In this document: positions 1 through 12,900 of the stretch, one piece after another
Layout: each line of letters begins with the position of its first letter
How positions within the stretch are numbered: the stretch's first letter is position 1
Assembly (NCBI GenBank): GCA_024138015.1
Contig: JAMXBB010000009.1
Location: 13,842,561-13,906,560, forward strand
Reading direction: 5' to 3'
DNA from: Lumnitzera littorea
Taxonomy: Eukaryota > Streptophyta > Magnoliopsida > Myrtales > Combretaceae
Length of the DNA: 64,000 bases
The notes under the pieces: generated by a model
The model's input: the letters and a program-made list of their open reading frames with translations, nothing else
Database searches by the model: none
Told to the model about the DNA's origin: nothing
Program-made: the position numbers and the translations under genes

Positions 1-1890
1 GCCAGCTGATGAGGCCCTCTAGGTAGTGCTCTTGATAGCCAACCACGGTTTCAATTGTAGGCAATGTGGTAGTTGTCTAGAACCCCCAAATTCAGGCCAA
101 ATGCAAATCTTTTTAGACATTTATCTTTTCATTGTTTTTTACTCATTTATTGGGATATTTTAGTAAGGAATGTATCTTATTTAGTATTTTTTTATTTAAT
201 TAAATTTATTACAATCAATTGTCATCTCAATTTCCTTATATCACATTTAATATGAAGGAATGGTTAAGAATAAAATGGAATGGAATAAAAACCGGAATGA
301 AAAATGCTTTTTTATGTTTGGAAATATCTATAAAATGGAATGACATCAAATGTACAAATAATATTATTTATCAAAAATATCTTTAATTATTATATGTCAT
401 AATTTGTTTGTAAGTTAAATAAGTAATTTTAATAAATCTTAGTTGAAAATGAAGAATGGTATTGCGATTCTGTTTTTTTAAAATTAAATTCTTTCGAGAT
501 TGCAATTCTACTTTCTAAATATACTTTCAGATAAAAGAAATAGAATGGAATCTAGAATCGCAATTCCATTCTAATATATTTTTGCATACCAAATGCAACA
601 TTAGTTAATAGGCCAGAATCCGGTATGTATCTTTTAGGTTATTTGTTCTATAAGGAGATCCTTCTACTATACTTGTAATGCAACTCATTGAATAAAATTA
701 CATTGAAATTGAGAGTCATTCTCTTATTTATCCATGTATTGAGATGGATATTTACCTTTGCTTCTTGATGTGTAGCTTAGGATGTGAATCCATGTCTTTT
801 TGAGTTGTGTGATGTGCTAATTTATCCCATTTTTGCAAGGACTGGTTTTATTGCATAGTAGTTCGTGAAGTTTGTTTTCATGTACATGCCACTTTGCAGA
901 AGGTAGGGCTGCTCCACTCATTGTAAAAGTGTCATGATGCTTATATGATTATTATTGATCATTTGGTTATGTGATACAGCCTGTATTGGAACTGGAAAAA
1001 TCTTAAATGAGGAGTAAAAGTTACTGCAAGTAAAGAATAGCCAATACATTGTCATTTCAACAATGCTACAGTATTTTCAATGCATATCCAAAGCCAATGG
1101 ATGCTTGTGCTTGTATATGTGTTGAATATTACTTTCTTTTTCCCCTTAGAGAAGATTGTTCTCTAAGGAAACTGTCATGATATAGGGTATTACTGATTGT
1201 AGGTCAATCCTGTATGGGTATAATCAACTCATGTTTCACTTCTTTCTTATCGAAATGAGGACCTTCTGTATTTTGTAATGTAGGTGTAGTTTTGGTTGAT
1301 ATGAATGTATCACGAGAATGTACTGGGATATCTTGTTTTACTGCAATAAGAGTCCCATTTTCTTCCTCAGTAAAACTAGTTTCACATTGCTAAAGGCTCA
1401 TTAGATGCTTAATTTGGGTAAATTACACTGCATATTTTCGCACTTCCTCACTTTGTTGCCTATGATTTCTTTCTGTCACCTAGCATACCGGAGTTTTGCA
1501 TTGTTAAGAAATTGTTAGCTGAAAAAATGGAAGGACTGATACCCGTCCTTTGACCTGACAGGCGACAGCTGGATTTTCTTCAAACCCTGAAGTGAACTCC
1601 AGCTCTAAAATGTCAAATCCCACTTCCTCCCCAAGCCTTTGCATTTCCCACATCAGGAACCTTTAAATCACCTATATTTGAATCAAAATTTGAGCTTGGC
1701 CTCATTTTCTTTCTTGCCAAACTCAACTTTACCATTCTTTCTAGGTATGTCAATTTCCTCTTCCTATCACATCTATAATTATTCTTTCTTTATCTCAATA
1801 AAAATGATTATTTGGTCATTTTAATCTTTTGATGCAGTTTCTTGGGTTCCACAATAGCCCCACCAACCCCCCACACCCCCCCCCCCCCCA
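1..1890. other. No gene supported; AT-rich intergenic or 3' flank
   Basis: No stretch here has convincing coding character on either strand; every open frame is short and low in complexity. An AATAAA hexamer at 691-696 on the + strand could be the poly(A) signal of a gene lying mostly to the left of the window, but no exon could be tied to it. Several copies of 'tggaatggaat'-type AT-rich words occur at 260-600 without a clear repeat structure. Confidence 0.4.
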
Positions 1891-1891
1891 C

Positions 1892-2356
1892 AAAAAAAAA
1901 AAAAAAACCCCACCACCACCAAACAACAACCTTAGAATCTGGCTATGTGAAAGGAAAACAATCAGTCATAATTTCGATCTTGTTTTGGATGAGCTGTTGG
2001 CAAATCTTTTTTGCTTTCTTCCTTGTTGGATGATCATCTGTCAAAGTCTCACTCTTACGCTCCCTCTTATAAAAGGTGGGACGTATATCTTTCTATTTTT
2101 TCACATCCAAAGATTGCCATTTTTCATCTTCCCCCAAAAAAAAAAAAAAAACCCCACCACCACCAAACAACAACCTTAGAATCTGGCTATGTGAAAGGAA
2201 AACAATCAGTCATAATTTCGATCTTGTTTTGGATGAGCTGTTGGCAAATCTTTTTTGCTTTCTTCCTTGTTGGATGATCATCTGTCAAAGTCTCACTCTT
2301 ACGCTCCCTCTTATAAAAGGTGGGACGTATATCTTTCTATTTTTTCACATCCAAAG
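1892..2356. repeat. Exact 221-bp tandem duplication, period 244 bp
   Basis: The 221 bp at 1892-2112 recur at 2136-2356, with a 23-bp spacer. I saw no mismatch between the copies when reading them side by side. Each copy starts with a run of 16 A, followed by a CCACCACCACC stretch, and ends in ACATCCAAAG. The first copy is preceded by a C-rich tract (1870-1889). The A-runs may have promoted slippage or unequal exchange. Overlapping open frames here are by-products of the repeat, not genes. Confidence 0.95.
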
Positions 2357-2639
2357 TTTACATTTATTGATATTTTCATCGACTCCTTATCAAGAGAAAT
2401 AATAACGACGATTATTTTCCACAAGTTATATAAACAGCCATGGAGTGCCTGTTAGCAGATATCCTTAAGAAAGAAAGTTGCATAGGAAGGGTAAACAGAT
2501 CTTAAGCATAGAGCAGGAGAAAATATAGCTTAGTTTCTTACTGGAATTGCTAGTTTTATTAACATTGGCAGTAAGCATAATGTTAACTTTCTATTAACAT
2601 GTGGAAACTCCAATTTCCTTGGATAACCTCAAGTTCTGA

Positions 2640-3300
2640 CAATCTGATATCTGATTTAAACCTTGTCTTTTGGGGTGCATGTGGGGGGTACACTTTTGTT
2701 TACAGTCCCCAGGGGGATGAGAGCAGATCCGAAGATTCTTCTGTTGCCTTAGTAAATGTTGTGCAAATGTGTTCTCTTCCATATGATTATGCCTCTACAA
2801 TCTTAAGTTTATTATTGAACTTGTAGGCCCTGGCAATAAAGACTTGCAAACGATTTTGTTAATGGATAGAGATTTTGTTGGGAGCAAGTCCCTTTATTTT
2901 TCTAAGGTAATTTCAGCACCCTATTTTTATCATTTGTGTCTTTTGCAGTAGGAAAACATCAACAATGACCAATGGATCCATCCATATCTATTTATCACTT
3001 CAAAGGGGAAGGACATGGTTTGTGAATGTATGGGTCAATCTGTAGCTATATCGTCTTGGAAGCTTTATAAGAAGATTTCGTAGATTTTCTGGGTATTGAG
3101 TTTGGCAAGAAGGTGTTAGAACAGATTGGTGAGTTGGAGCTGGCACAACTGAAGAATATATCAAGGATTATCAAACTTTAGCATGATTTGCAGATGGCAC
3201 AAGAAAGGAAAAGGGTTTGTAGTCGACAAATGAAGCTACTAAATTTAAACTAAGAGACCTAGAAGGCAGGGATATGATGTTGCAAAAGATTATGTCCGTC
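2640..3300 (+). pseudogene. Unidentified decayed coding-like segments
   Basis: I do not recognise this. A frame at about 2788-2906 reads without stops into a plausible donor (AAG|gtaatt at 2904-2912). A second segment begins after a TTTTGCAG acceptor near 2949. It continues to about 3290 as lysine- and glutamate-rich sequence with several in-frame stops, and has a helical, coiled-coil look (for example KKVLEQIGELELAQLKNIS). An open frame at 2599-2826 overlaps in another phase. The mix of exon-like composition, splice-like sites and scattered stops suggests a decayed gene rather than an active one. It could share an origin with the fragment at 7134-7530, but that is a guess. Confidence 0.3.
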
Positions 3301-3593
3301 TCATAGGGGTTGTGATTACATTGGTCCTCTGTTGTATTATAGATGGTAGGGACCAAAAGGAAAGAGTATCCAAGTCTAGCATGATGCTATCGTAGTAGTC
3401 ATGCAGATGTATTCCGTGATCCTATAGTTTGTGTTTTTGCTTGATCAATGTAATATGGAACACTTTTTTTAATCAATACATATTGACTTTGATAAAGATC
3501 TATTTGCTTGTCTTGTTGGTTTTTTAGTGAGAGCTTGATTCCATTTAATATCAAATCAATTGGTTCAAGATAGCAGAGAATCAACATACATAC

Positions 3594-4075
3594 AGATTAC
3601 CCACACACACGCACCAACACAAGACACGGTAAAATACAGAGAGACAGAAGACAATTAATGCACACGCAGACACACAGAATGCCTGCAAGACGCGCATAGA
3701 GCAACACACAGGTGCTGCACACATTTGCACATAATTAATATACACACAACACATAAAAAACGGATCGTAAAACACGACACAGTACACATTTAACACATAG
3801 AAAAACGTGGCACAATACACACTTATCACGTGCACACAATTAACACTTTAACACACACATGGTACACAGCAGACACGCACAGACAACACACCAGACACAC
3901 ACAAAGAGCAGCCCAAATACAGCACAGAACACTCACGAACATTTCAAAATGCAATAATACACATACATACATATACAGTATATATTTTATGTACGTATGT
4001 AGTGAGTGTACATACTACACTATGTGCATATATACATACATACACCACATGTATGAGAAAACATATAAAAACATT
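3594..4075. repeat. CA-rich degenerate simple-sequence block
   Basis: About 480 bp dominated by ACAC, ACACA and CACAT words on the + strand, grading into (ACAT)n/(TACA)n from about 3958. Open frames on both strands here (for example 3830-4090 and 3581-3835) consist of His/Thr or Val/Cys-rich repeats and are artefacts of the composition. Confidence 0.85.
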
Positions 4076-4329
4076 AAACAAATTATATAACAGAATATAA
4101 AAGGCATTTGACACCACAAAACGAAACATTTCTCCGCTAATAATGCAGAGGTCTTTTGACAGCACAAAACGATACGCAACTCCATTGCAAACATGCATTA
4201 TACACTTTGGCCTTTTCCACCCGTGCTTCGCCTAGCACAAGCTCATTTCACACGGCACTTCACTCTTTTTCTTTAACTCACTGTGTTGGGGTTTCTTAGC
4301 TCATTTGGACCTTGTTCTTGAGATTTTTC

Positions 4330-6057
4330 AAGTCGACATGGTTGCTTTGTAATGTTGGGAGGCAGAAGTGGAGGAATTCCAGTCTTAGGCCACTGTTCCT
4401 TACCCGGCTGGTGATATGATAGCTCGATAAGCTGCTAAGAAAGCATCTTGTCTATAACAATCATGTACATATTCTTTGGACCTTTGAGCATTTCCAATAA
4501 TTGTTGCAATACCATGCCTACACGGCAAACCTTACAGGTCCCATATCCTACAAGTACATCTGCATGCATTAAGATTAACCACATGACGCTCCAAACCATT
4601 ATCAACCTCATACATGTGCGCTCCAACAGCAATAGCCAAATAGTCACAGGCCATGGTGAAAGTTTTTTGAAGTCTCCTCAAAATGTTTGGACAAATATCT
4701 CCAACATAATTCAAAATTCCTTCCCTCTTAAGATTGAATCTCTTCATAAGAAACACTCTATACCAATCCAAAAAAGAAATCATAAGCAATGTACATGCTT
4801 CAACCACCATGTTTTTGAATGACTTGTTCAGATTGTTTACAAGGGTCTCACATTTCCCTCGAGTGCTAAAATGAGACTTGCACCATTGTGGTGGTGGAAT
4901 ATTCGACAACCATTGCCATCCATCCTTTAACTCTTGCCCAGCAAAGTTTTTCCTGAAGTTCTCATTGAGATGCTTCATGCAATATCGATGCTCACAGGTT
5001 GGAAACAAGTCTCTCAATACATTATCTACTCCCTATATGACATAAAACACATAATTAGTCGATCGATATCATTTAATAGCAAAAAAATGAGACAATGACA
5101 AACAAGTTATTCAAAGAACCAAACCTTCTCCCTATCTTCTTTAAATATATGTAGAAATCAATGCCATGAATCACTACATTCTGACTCTACAATGGCAATT
5201 GCAATTGGAAAAATGTTCTCATTCCCATCTCTACCAATTGCTGTAAGCATATGGCCACCAAAGGTTCCCTTAAGGAAGCAGGCATCTAAGCCTACTAAAG
5301 GAGACATGTATCTAGAAAACCAACCTTCTGAGCGTTGAAGCATATATAAATCGTCTCAAATATAGGAGCATGACCCTCAATTGACGCATCACATTTAATC
5401 ACAACATGGCTACCAATGTCACGGCTTTTGACCATCTCTGTATAATCCCATGTCTGAGCATATTGTTGCACTCCATCATCACTTAGATACTCATTGAGAT
5501 TACGGTAAACATCATCATCAGTTCTACTGGTGTTGTCAGTAAGCTCATCATGCCCCACATCCTTTTCCATGTCAACATGCTCATTTAACAATGTATTCAC
5601 ACCATCATCCATATGTTGATTCAACTCCTGATTCACAGGCTCATCCAAAGGGTTTTTCCTGCTATTTATAGGCAATGTATTCTGACCGGGAGGCATCATA
5701 ACATCTGAAACCAACGGGTGGACATCAATGTATACAATAATAGTATAAGCCTCTAAAGAGTCGTGTAATTTTAACATGGCAACCACATCCTTGTCATTTT
5801 GAATAGGCCTAAAACCGTTATCCAATGTCTGCCAAGGAACTAAATAGAAACAAATACACTCTGGGGTTGTCCTAACTCCTCAACAACACCTTGTATATCA
5901 AACAAAAACTCATTGAATCACAGTTGATGTTCTTTTTTGGTTCAACAGACCCTCCATCATATGTCCGAATCACCCTTTTCATAAATCTCCCACCGTAGTG
6001 GATCCGCATGCTCATGGGATTTGGAATTCCCATAATTTGATCTAAAATATAAAACAA
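4330..6057 (-). pseudogene. MULE (MuDR-type) transposase, decayed
   Basis: This is a remnant of a Mutator-like transposase, the DDE recombinase of plant MULEs. From the 5' end on the - strand it shows: a PB1-like N-terminal part (IRIHYGGRFMKRVIRTYDGG, about 6020-5950); a second N-terminal block (LDNGF-like, 5825-5700); an acidic linker; the transposase core beginning with LVGLDACFLKGTFGG (about 5310), which carries the first catalytic Asp of the family; the helper segment CEHRYCMKHLNENFRKNF (about 4990); and a SWIM/PMZ zinc finger starting CRCTCRIWDL (about 4560), whose remaining Cys/His half is readable only in another frame. C-terminal PKTGIPPLLPP-type sequence is readable down to about 4330. 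A family-typical small intron lies at about 5035-5126. Decay signs are a TGG-to-TGA stop just after the DSWH motif, frameshifts between the N-terminal blocks, and a frameshift inside the zinc finger. Terminal inverted repeats were not identified. Confidence 0.88.
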
Positions 6058-6550
6058 TTGTTATTAGTAGCATGAACGAGTTTGTATGATGGAAAAATGA
6101 ACAGGTTTATAGAACAGAATGGACATTTAGTCATAACAGAAATCACATGTGTCATACAGTATGATTTCGTGATTATCAGTAAAAGTTGTCGATGCTGTTT
6201 GCTTTGGTCACTTCGGTGTATTTCAGCTCTCATTAGTTCTCCTCGTTACCAGTCCATGTCCATTTTCTTTCTATGTAAGCTTCTTCTTACTTCTACCTTC
6301 ATTCACTTTAAAGAATATTTATTGCCTACATCCACATGTCTAAACGAATGCATCTAACCTATAAATTCAGTGTTGTGGTAAAATGATTCATCACTATCAA
6401 CATCAAGCCCAAACTCAATAAAAAGAAAAGCACACCCGAGAAACTAAATGAAAAAATGAGAGTGGCTTGGTAATTATTTTTCCATCAGATTAAGAAAAGA
6501 ATGATTACAAATGTAATAATAACAGGAAGTTGACATATACCCAAAGAGAG

Positions 6551-6587
6551 AGGGAGGGAGGGAGGGAGGGAGGGAGGGGGGAAGGGA
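6551..6587 (+). repeat. (GGGA)n microsatellite
   Basis: Uninterrupted GGGA repeats followed by GGGGGGAAGGG. The tract has enough G-runs to form a G-quadruplex on the + strand. It lies a few hundred bases beyond the 5' end of the MULE remnant, with no gene next to it. Confidence 0.9.
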
Positions 6588-7133
6588 GAAAATGAAGTCT
6601 AGCTCGAATTTTGGAGAGAGATATTTGTTTAAGCAGGCACTATGTGGGTCTCTGAGGTGGGAAATGTGAAATGGAGGAGATTTTGGCGATTGGGATCACC
6701 AGATTGTTCCAATTTCGTGTAAGAAGTCTTGGGGAAGAAGTGAGATTTGAGGCTTGAGAGTTACAATTTACTTTAGGGTTTAAAGAAAATGCAATAGAAA
6801 GAGTTTATATTCAACCAAATTTTCTGTTTTTTCACTAATCTGTGCAACACTCGTGTATGTTAAGTGTCACAAATGAAAAACACAGGTCAGTAAAGTGCAA
6901 AAATTTGAAAACACAGATACACAAAACGTAATTTTGCACTAAGATCTTATTTCCCAAAAGCTTTCTTGTGCAAAAGGTGTTTGGAATCGTTTCTTACATT
7001 TGCCACCTTGCTTTTGTGTATTAAGGGGCTGTCCTGATCATGTTTTTGCTTCCAGATTTCATAGAGCTTCAATGAAATTGTTGCCACATTACAGTGATAT
7101 ATGAGTCAATAGCTCATTGCTTATATTTAAAAC

Positions 7134-7533
7134 TTGTTCAGTCTTCCGACAATGTCTTACTTATGGTTGTGTTTACTCTGTATTGATCTATGTAGTCTGC
7201 CGTGCAGTTACGAGCTCTATGTCGATTTCATATATCGTAAAGTTGTTAAAGAAAGAAAGGACGATTGCTCGAAAGTACCATCTTTAGCTGGCCATGCCAT
7301 TGGATTTGTTGAAAGCAATCGTATTGAAATTCTGCGGGTTTCTTCAAAATACGACGAGGAGGCCGAAAGACTCAAGCTGGTTTTTACGCCAATTCACCTA
7401 GAGTTCCGAAGTGATCCCCATTCTCACTGCAGTCTTCTTAAGCCAGAAGAAGGCATGAATCTTATTCTTCAGTAGTACGAAGGAGAGCAGAATCGTGTCT
7501 ATGCAGTGAACATAGGTTTACCTATGCACCAAT
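7134..7533 (+). pseudogene. Unidentified coding-like fragment with one in-frame stop
   Basis: I do not recognise this product. The open frame (113 codons, with a hydrophobic N-terminal stretch of unclear value) becomes protein-like from the residues ELYVDFIYRKVVKERKDD onward. It contains GHAIGFVESNRIEIL and LVFTPIHLEFRSDPHSH. The single TAG at 7473-7475 is followed in the same frame by YEGEQNRVYAVNIGLPMHQ before the next stop. That continuation suggests a real coding frame with one acquired stop. No methionine-led start, splice context or known domain could be fixed. A short acceptor-led frame at 8150-8269 (TTTTGCAG then GRRDVNSDLIMEGTIKLKF) may belong to the same locus. Confidence 0.35.
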
Positions 7534-8773
7534 AAAAACCATACCTGGTCTAGTCTCAAGTTGTTGTAAGAACCTGCTCAAACTGGTGGGTCTTGCAGGC
7601 AAGCACGCTTCTCATTTGCTTATGAGAAGCCTCCTAGCTAGAATGATGCTTGTTGGCTATATTATAACCGCTGACAGTTTTTCAATGACACTGTCAAGAT
7701 CCTAAGCAGACCACGATTGTTTGCTCCCTGGAAAGGACCTTACATTTGCTCTCCTCTGCATTATGTTGTTTCCATAATGAGGAATCTTTTGACTTTTTGA
7801 TATTGCCAATTTGTAGTCTCAACTCTCAATCTTTATTTTCTTCCTTAAATTACTCTCAATGAATATTTGTTTTCCATTTCACATGATGTTATCGGCAAAA
7901 TGCGATTGACAGACTGCCTGCTCTTGACAGTAATTTGAAAAGCCATTTCAAGATAAGGCTACTTGAGTTGAGTTCACGAATTTCTATTCTATTACTTCTA
8001 TTTGAGTCCCTCGACTTCTCCCAACGGCCAAAAGGAGTCCTTCCGTTAATACAGTTGCATTTTCCATTAAAATGTTTCACATGATCGAGTATTTATGTCT
8101 AATTTTTTTGCACTTAATGATAATAGACAGGATTCTGTTGCATTTTGCAGGCCGTCGAGACGTGAATTCAGACCTGATCATGGAGGGGACAATTAAGCTT
8201 AAGTTCAGCTTAGAGCCTACAGCAGCATTAACACATTTTTGGTTCAAGTTTGATCTACAAATGTTATAAAGGAAACTGCCAATGTGAAGATTTGTGTAAA
8301 CACTTGGTACTAAACTTTCTTCGGGGGGGTTATTTTGTGAGAGCTATGGAGGATATTGCATCCATGATGAATTGGATTTGATTATGATTGAGCAATCTCG
8401 ACCTGCTTGAATAACTTATTAAACTAAGCCTAAGTTTGAATCCTTAAGTATATATTGGGTTTTATCAAATTCAAGTTAAATTCGACCTTTATTATAAATT
8501 AAATTGAAACAAATATAAAATTTTCTAAATAATCAAATTAAAGAAGGTTATTGAAGTTAAGCTCAAGCTTACCTATTTTGAATTTGATATAAACTAATTA
8601 GGGTCGCTATTACGAAATTACTTTGTCAATATTAGAAGAAATATGCTATGATTTTGTTGGGGGGGTGTAATTTACACTCATAGGGTATATTAGAAGTCAA
8701 ACACATGCGCGTTGCCTTGACGTAAAATTATCGTTCATCTTATTACAATAATTAAAGTTACTGTTATGCTATA

Positions 8774-11700
8774 TGTTATGCCTCGAATAGGAAGAGTTGT
8801 AACAATGCTATCATGTAAACTAATCTAAGATAGAAGCTGACTTCACAACTATTATCGTAGATACAATTCACATAAGGTGTACAACTCAACCAGCTTAAAA
8901 CGTCTATTCTGACACCTGTTAATAACTAAACCTAAAGTGGAGTTTTTACAAAATACCTGTTCTATACGACTTGTTATTTAGTACTACAACAGTATTTATA
9001 TAAACGTTTTACGTCTAAAGGTAAAGTTTACAATCAGAGTTTATTAAAAACCACAGGTTTTGCAGTCTATATACAATAAGTTAGGAAATTAGTGGGCTCC
9101 TAGGGAATTCCAAATTAATTTCCTCAAAACTCAAAGACAAAGTTAAAAGCTCGGGTTTAATTGATTCCTCGATTCTCACTTTTCCAAACAGCAGCACACT
9201 AATCTAAGAACGGTGGTACCTGAACATCTTATTCTTACTCAACACCTGCAAAAGAATTTATAGGGATGTAAGCACAACTAGCTCAATAAATGGGTCAGAG
9301 TCAGAAGAGTACTGTATAATCACAAATAAGGTTAATAATTATGATGAAATGCAATGCAATCACTCAAATGAAATATCGTATAGTGTTATCCAGTCCACTG
9401 TGAGGTTAGAGAAATTACATCCACTCCAATCCTGATTGAGGAGTTTCATCGCAACTCAAGTCAGATCAAACCTGGGCTTGTGCAATGGAGAACACCTTCC
9501 TCCCATGATTGCCTTCAAACCACGACCCCCAACCTTGCCACGATCTCCTCGCCTATCACTTAGTTCGACTGAGGATGAGGAAAGAATCATTTTAGTTATC
9601 CTTATCGAAGGAAGTCGGTATTTGGCCTAACACTCTTAATCGTTTTCCCTAACGGGTGATTATGCATGTCCAATTACATTTTAGTCGAATAACCGTTAGT
9701 GTTAATCAGAGGTGACTAACAAGTTTACACAATACAGAATCCATGCAAATATGCAGAATAGCACACCAAGGAGTTGAACTCCTGTCACAACCGAGTATCA
9801 TCTACACACACAGCATGTGCATAATCATCTAACTACAAACACAACAAGAAGTGCTCTTAGGTCTCTAGATACTTTAAATAGTACCCAAACAAGCGGTGAA
9901 GCCACAATCTCAACTTACTTATTTAGACGTTCACTATTACTGACTCGAATCGTCAACCGTCTTTGTATTGGAAGGTCTTAATTACAAAAAAGACCCAAAT
10001 TCAGTTTTCGTAATAATTACGAAAACATTAAGGTTTAATCTCTAATGGTTATATATATATATTATTTCCATAATATATAGTCATGTTATTACTATATATC
10101 GAATTAAGTTATTAATTGTTGATACTGTACATCATATATATTATTACGTATTATATATAGTTTCGATCACATCGAAACATATTTTTTATTTATTAATTCA
10201 CGTTTTAATTCTGATAAGGTTACCGAAATATGTATATTCTTGAATATAATAAAGTTATAAGTTAAATTACTTAAGGTTGTCCGATTTTAATAAAATTAGT
10301 ATCATTGGGTTCATGTAGACCTAACGATACGCTTTACGAGTCCTATTTTTAGAGACGGGTTTTTAACAGATAGTTTGAGTTTTTAATACAGTTATATATA
10401 ATTATATAAATATGATCGTATTATACGTAATTTACGTTACTAAATTATATTTTATCTAATTTGTTCATATATTGTTATAATATAAGTATTATCCAATTTT
10501 AATATACCTAAAATGTATCCCAATTAGAAAATATTAATAAATATAATAAAAATATCCATTTAATCCAATCTAATCAGCAATCCCATATATAGTTTTTATT
10601 TAACTATTTAATTTATTTTAGCTTATTAATATTACAAATACACCCCGACTTGTAAATTAAGCTATTTTACTCAACAAATTTGTAATAAATAGTTCGGGTT
10701 ACTAAATAATTCCTCGAAAATTTCTATAGACTCTTAAAAATATAAGGGATTTAGTTATCACTTGGTTACAAGTTTCCAATCTATTGCCTGTATATTTGTA
10801 TTGACGATTTTATCTCTAAATTATCATAAATTACCCAATTATGATTCTTTTAACACCAAATTAATTTCAATCTGACTTAATATTGTTATTATTTATTATA
10901 GATCAGTACATGTCCATTTCATCAATTAATTTCATAATTTCAACCTATTTTCGAACTATTTTCAAGCCTAAAAATGCAATAAATAATAAAAATATTCAAA
11001 TTAAAATTCGGGCTACATAGCAATTATCTATATATCATACACATCCTACATAAAAATTTTCAGCTAGAAACAACATCATTTAGTATATTTATTTTACAAA
11101 TATAAATTCGAGTGAATTGTAAATTTCTTAATAAAGTATATTAAATATTACAAATTTTTCAAAAATAAAAATATCACATGAAAGTATGTTTAAAATAACC
11201 TAAGTACAATTTTTTTTATAATTTTCTAGGCGAATTTACTAATTTTTAGAAATTATTAAAAAAAAAGGCAGGAAATTGACTTTGGTATTCTTGGGTGCTC
11301 CAGTGGCTGGCGACGGTTAGGTAGTTGTCGAACGGCCTGCGCGGTAGGTGGACCGTATAGGGTTGGCTGGGTTTCACAACAGAATCACTCTAAGTTAGGA
11401 TTCTATACTTTTATGAATTTTCCCCTGTTGTTTCTAAATTCCTTTTAATTTTCTACGATTTGTTTCTAATTTTTCTTTTTGTTGTTTCTAGTTTCAAAGG
11501 TGAAAAATGATGTTGTTCAATAGATTTATGGTAGTTTAGGTCAGTTTCCTTTTTTCTTTATTTACTTTTTTCTTGCTTTTTCCTTCATTAATTGCAAGTA
11601 GGAGGTGTCATTTGCTTATAGATTCACCTTTTGATTCAACAATTGTCCAACTTTGATGATTTCCAACAGTTTCCAAACGTGAATCATCAATTGGAAGGCT

Positions 11701-12260
11701 TTTGAATAATATTTTGCAATTATCTAGGTATTTTGAGTATATTTTATTAATATTTAATTATTTACATAATATATGAGTATATATTCCTTATGAATATCAC
11801 ACATAATATATAATTATACTCATATAATTAAGTTTCTAACATATCTTTTATTTTTAGGATATGTTCTAAAGTAAATTTCATAAATTCAACACAATATATA
11901 TATATATATATAATTACATAATTCAGTGTTAATTTACGAGTATAATTATTATTTATACTAGATATATTCATAAAATTACGTGTATTTTTATATAGTAAAT
12001 TATACTATATTATCTCATTTTACAGCTCAATTAATTTATCTCTAAGTTCTCGTTGCAATCTAAGTTCGATTTTAGGAATTCCGAACATTTAGTGCTATAC
12101 TAAATATTTTAACTTCTAAGGGCAAAATTGGGATTTTGGATCATTATTACTAAAATCTAACTTCATTATAATATCTTGACTAACTTTTTTATTTTAATCG
12201 TAAAATTTGGACTCAATTGGATAAATTTCCCTAACAGCCCTGAATCTAAGCTCAGTTGTC
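8774..12260 (+). mobile_element. Long LTR (about 3.5 kb) of a Del/Tekay-like Gypsy element, copy A
   Basis: The block is homologous over its length, though diverged, to 60493-63600 in the same orientation. Shared landmarks include: CATGTAAACYAAYCTARGATAG (8811 and 60532); AGGGATGTRAG-type sequence (9262 and 60901); a stretch around CGTGAGRTYARAGAAATTACA (9400 and 61043); CTTAGTTCGAYT (9560 and 61204); and TCGTAAAATTTRG near the 3' end (12199 and 63492). It starts with TGTTATGCCTCG, close to the TGTCACGCCCCGA start I associate with this class of Gypsy LTR, which sets the + orientation. Copy B has a Met-tRNA-type primer site just after its end, supporting LTR identity. No internal coding region is attached, so this is a solo or truncated LTR. 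The right edge is approximate. The short open frame at 9436-9630 is not a gene. Confidence 0.72.
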
Positions 12261-12758
12261 CTAAACTCAATTTTAGAAATTTATACTATATAATTTAGAT
12301 ATGCTAATATATAATATTTTAGTATTGTTATATGTATACTTTATAATTAAAACTTGACATGACCAACTCTTGGTAGCTCAAATATGATTTAAATTTTTAT
12401 GATAATATTATAGATGATGGGATAAAACGACTACTTAATTTTAGAAGTTTTTTCAATTTTATGCTAGAAGTATGAAATTTTTAAGTATTATATTTAATCA
12501 AACTTTCACTTATCAATTTTTACGTTTGAAGTTTAAAATTGTTTAATATTATATCTAATCAAATTTTACTTCCTAAATTACTATCTACAATATCTTTTAA
12601 AAGTTGTCATTTACAAATGTTAATTAGTCGAAGATCACAATCACTAGTATGATGATATGCAATGTAAAAAATTTAAGAAAATAAATGTAAACGGTGACCT
12701 ATTTTATTTGGAGTCCATTAACTAGACCAATTAAGTAAATAGGAAGTAAAATTATAGT

Positions 12759-12900
12759 GTTAGATTCAAAATTATGCTTTCATGAGCGTATTGAATTTAG
12801 CTCTAGAGTAAAGCTTTTAAGTCAATTGGTTATTGATCTAAATCCAATATGGCATCGGAGAGGAAAATGGTAAGTTTGAATCCCCCGCCAATTTCGAGAA
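12759..12900 (+). mobile_element. Possible small LTR end with degenerate Met-tRNA primer site
   Basis: The sequence starting TGTTAGATTC runs to AATATGGCATCGGAGAGG (about 12847). The latter resembles the common plant retroelement junction ending in TGGTATCAGAGC. It is followed by GTTTGAATCCCCCGCC (about 12875), which looks like a tRNA T-loop/B-box. This arrangement is seen in TRIM-like and Copia-like elements. No second copy was found nearby, so the call is weak. Confidence 0.3.

Noticed and set aside
1829..2402. Overlapping Pro/Lys-rich open frames
   Set aside because: They are created by the poly-C/poly-A tracts and the tandem duplication; the same peptide repeats in shifted frames.
3581..4198. 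Several open frames on both strands in the CA-rich block
   Set aside because: Translations are repetitive His/Thr or Val/Cys/Tyr strings produced by the CA/TG simple repeat.
4448..4822. 124-codon open frame on the + strand
   Set aside because: It is the reverse strand of the MULE transposase C-terminal region and has no independent features.
9436..9630. 64-codon open frame with Arg/Pro-rich sequence
   Set aside because: It lies within the long LTR copy A, and the homologous stretch of copy B does not keep the frame.
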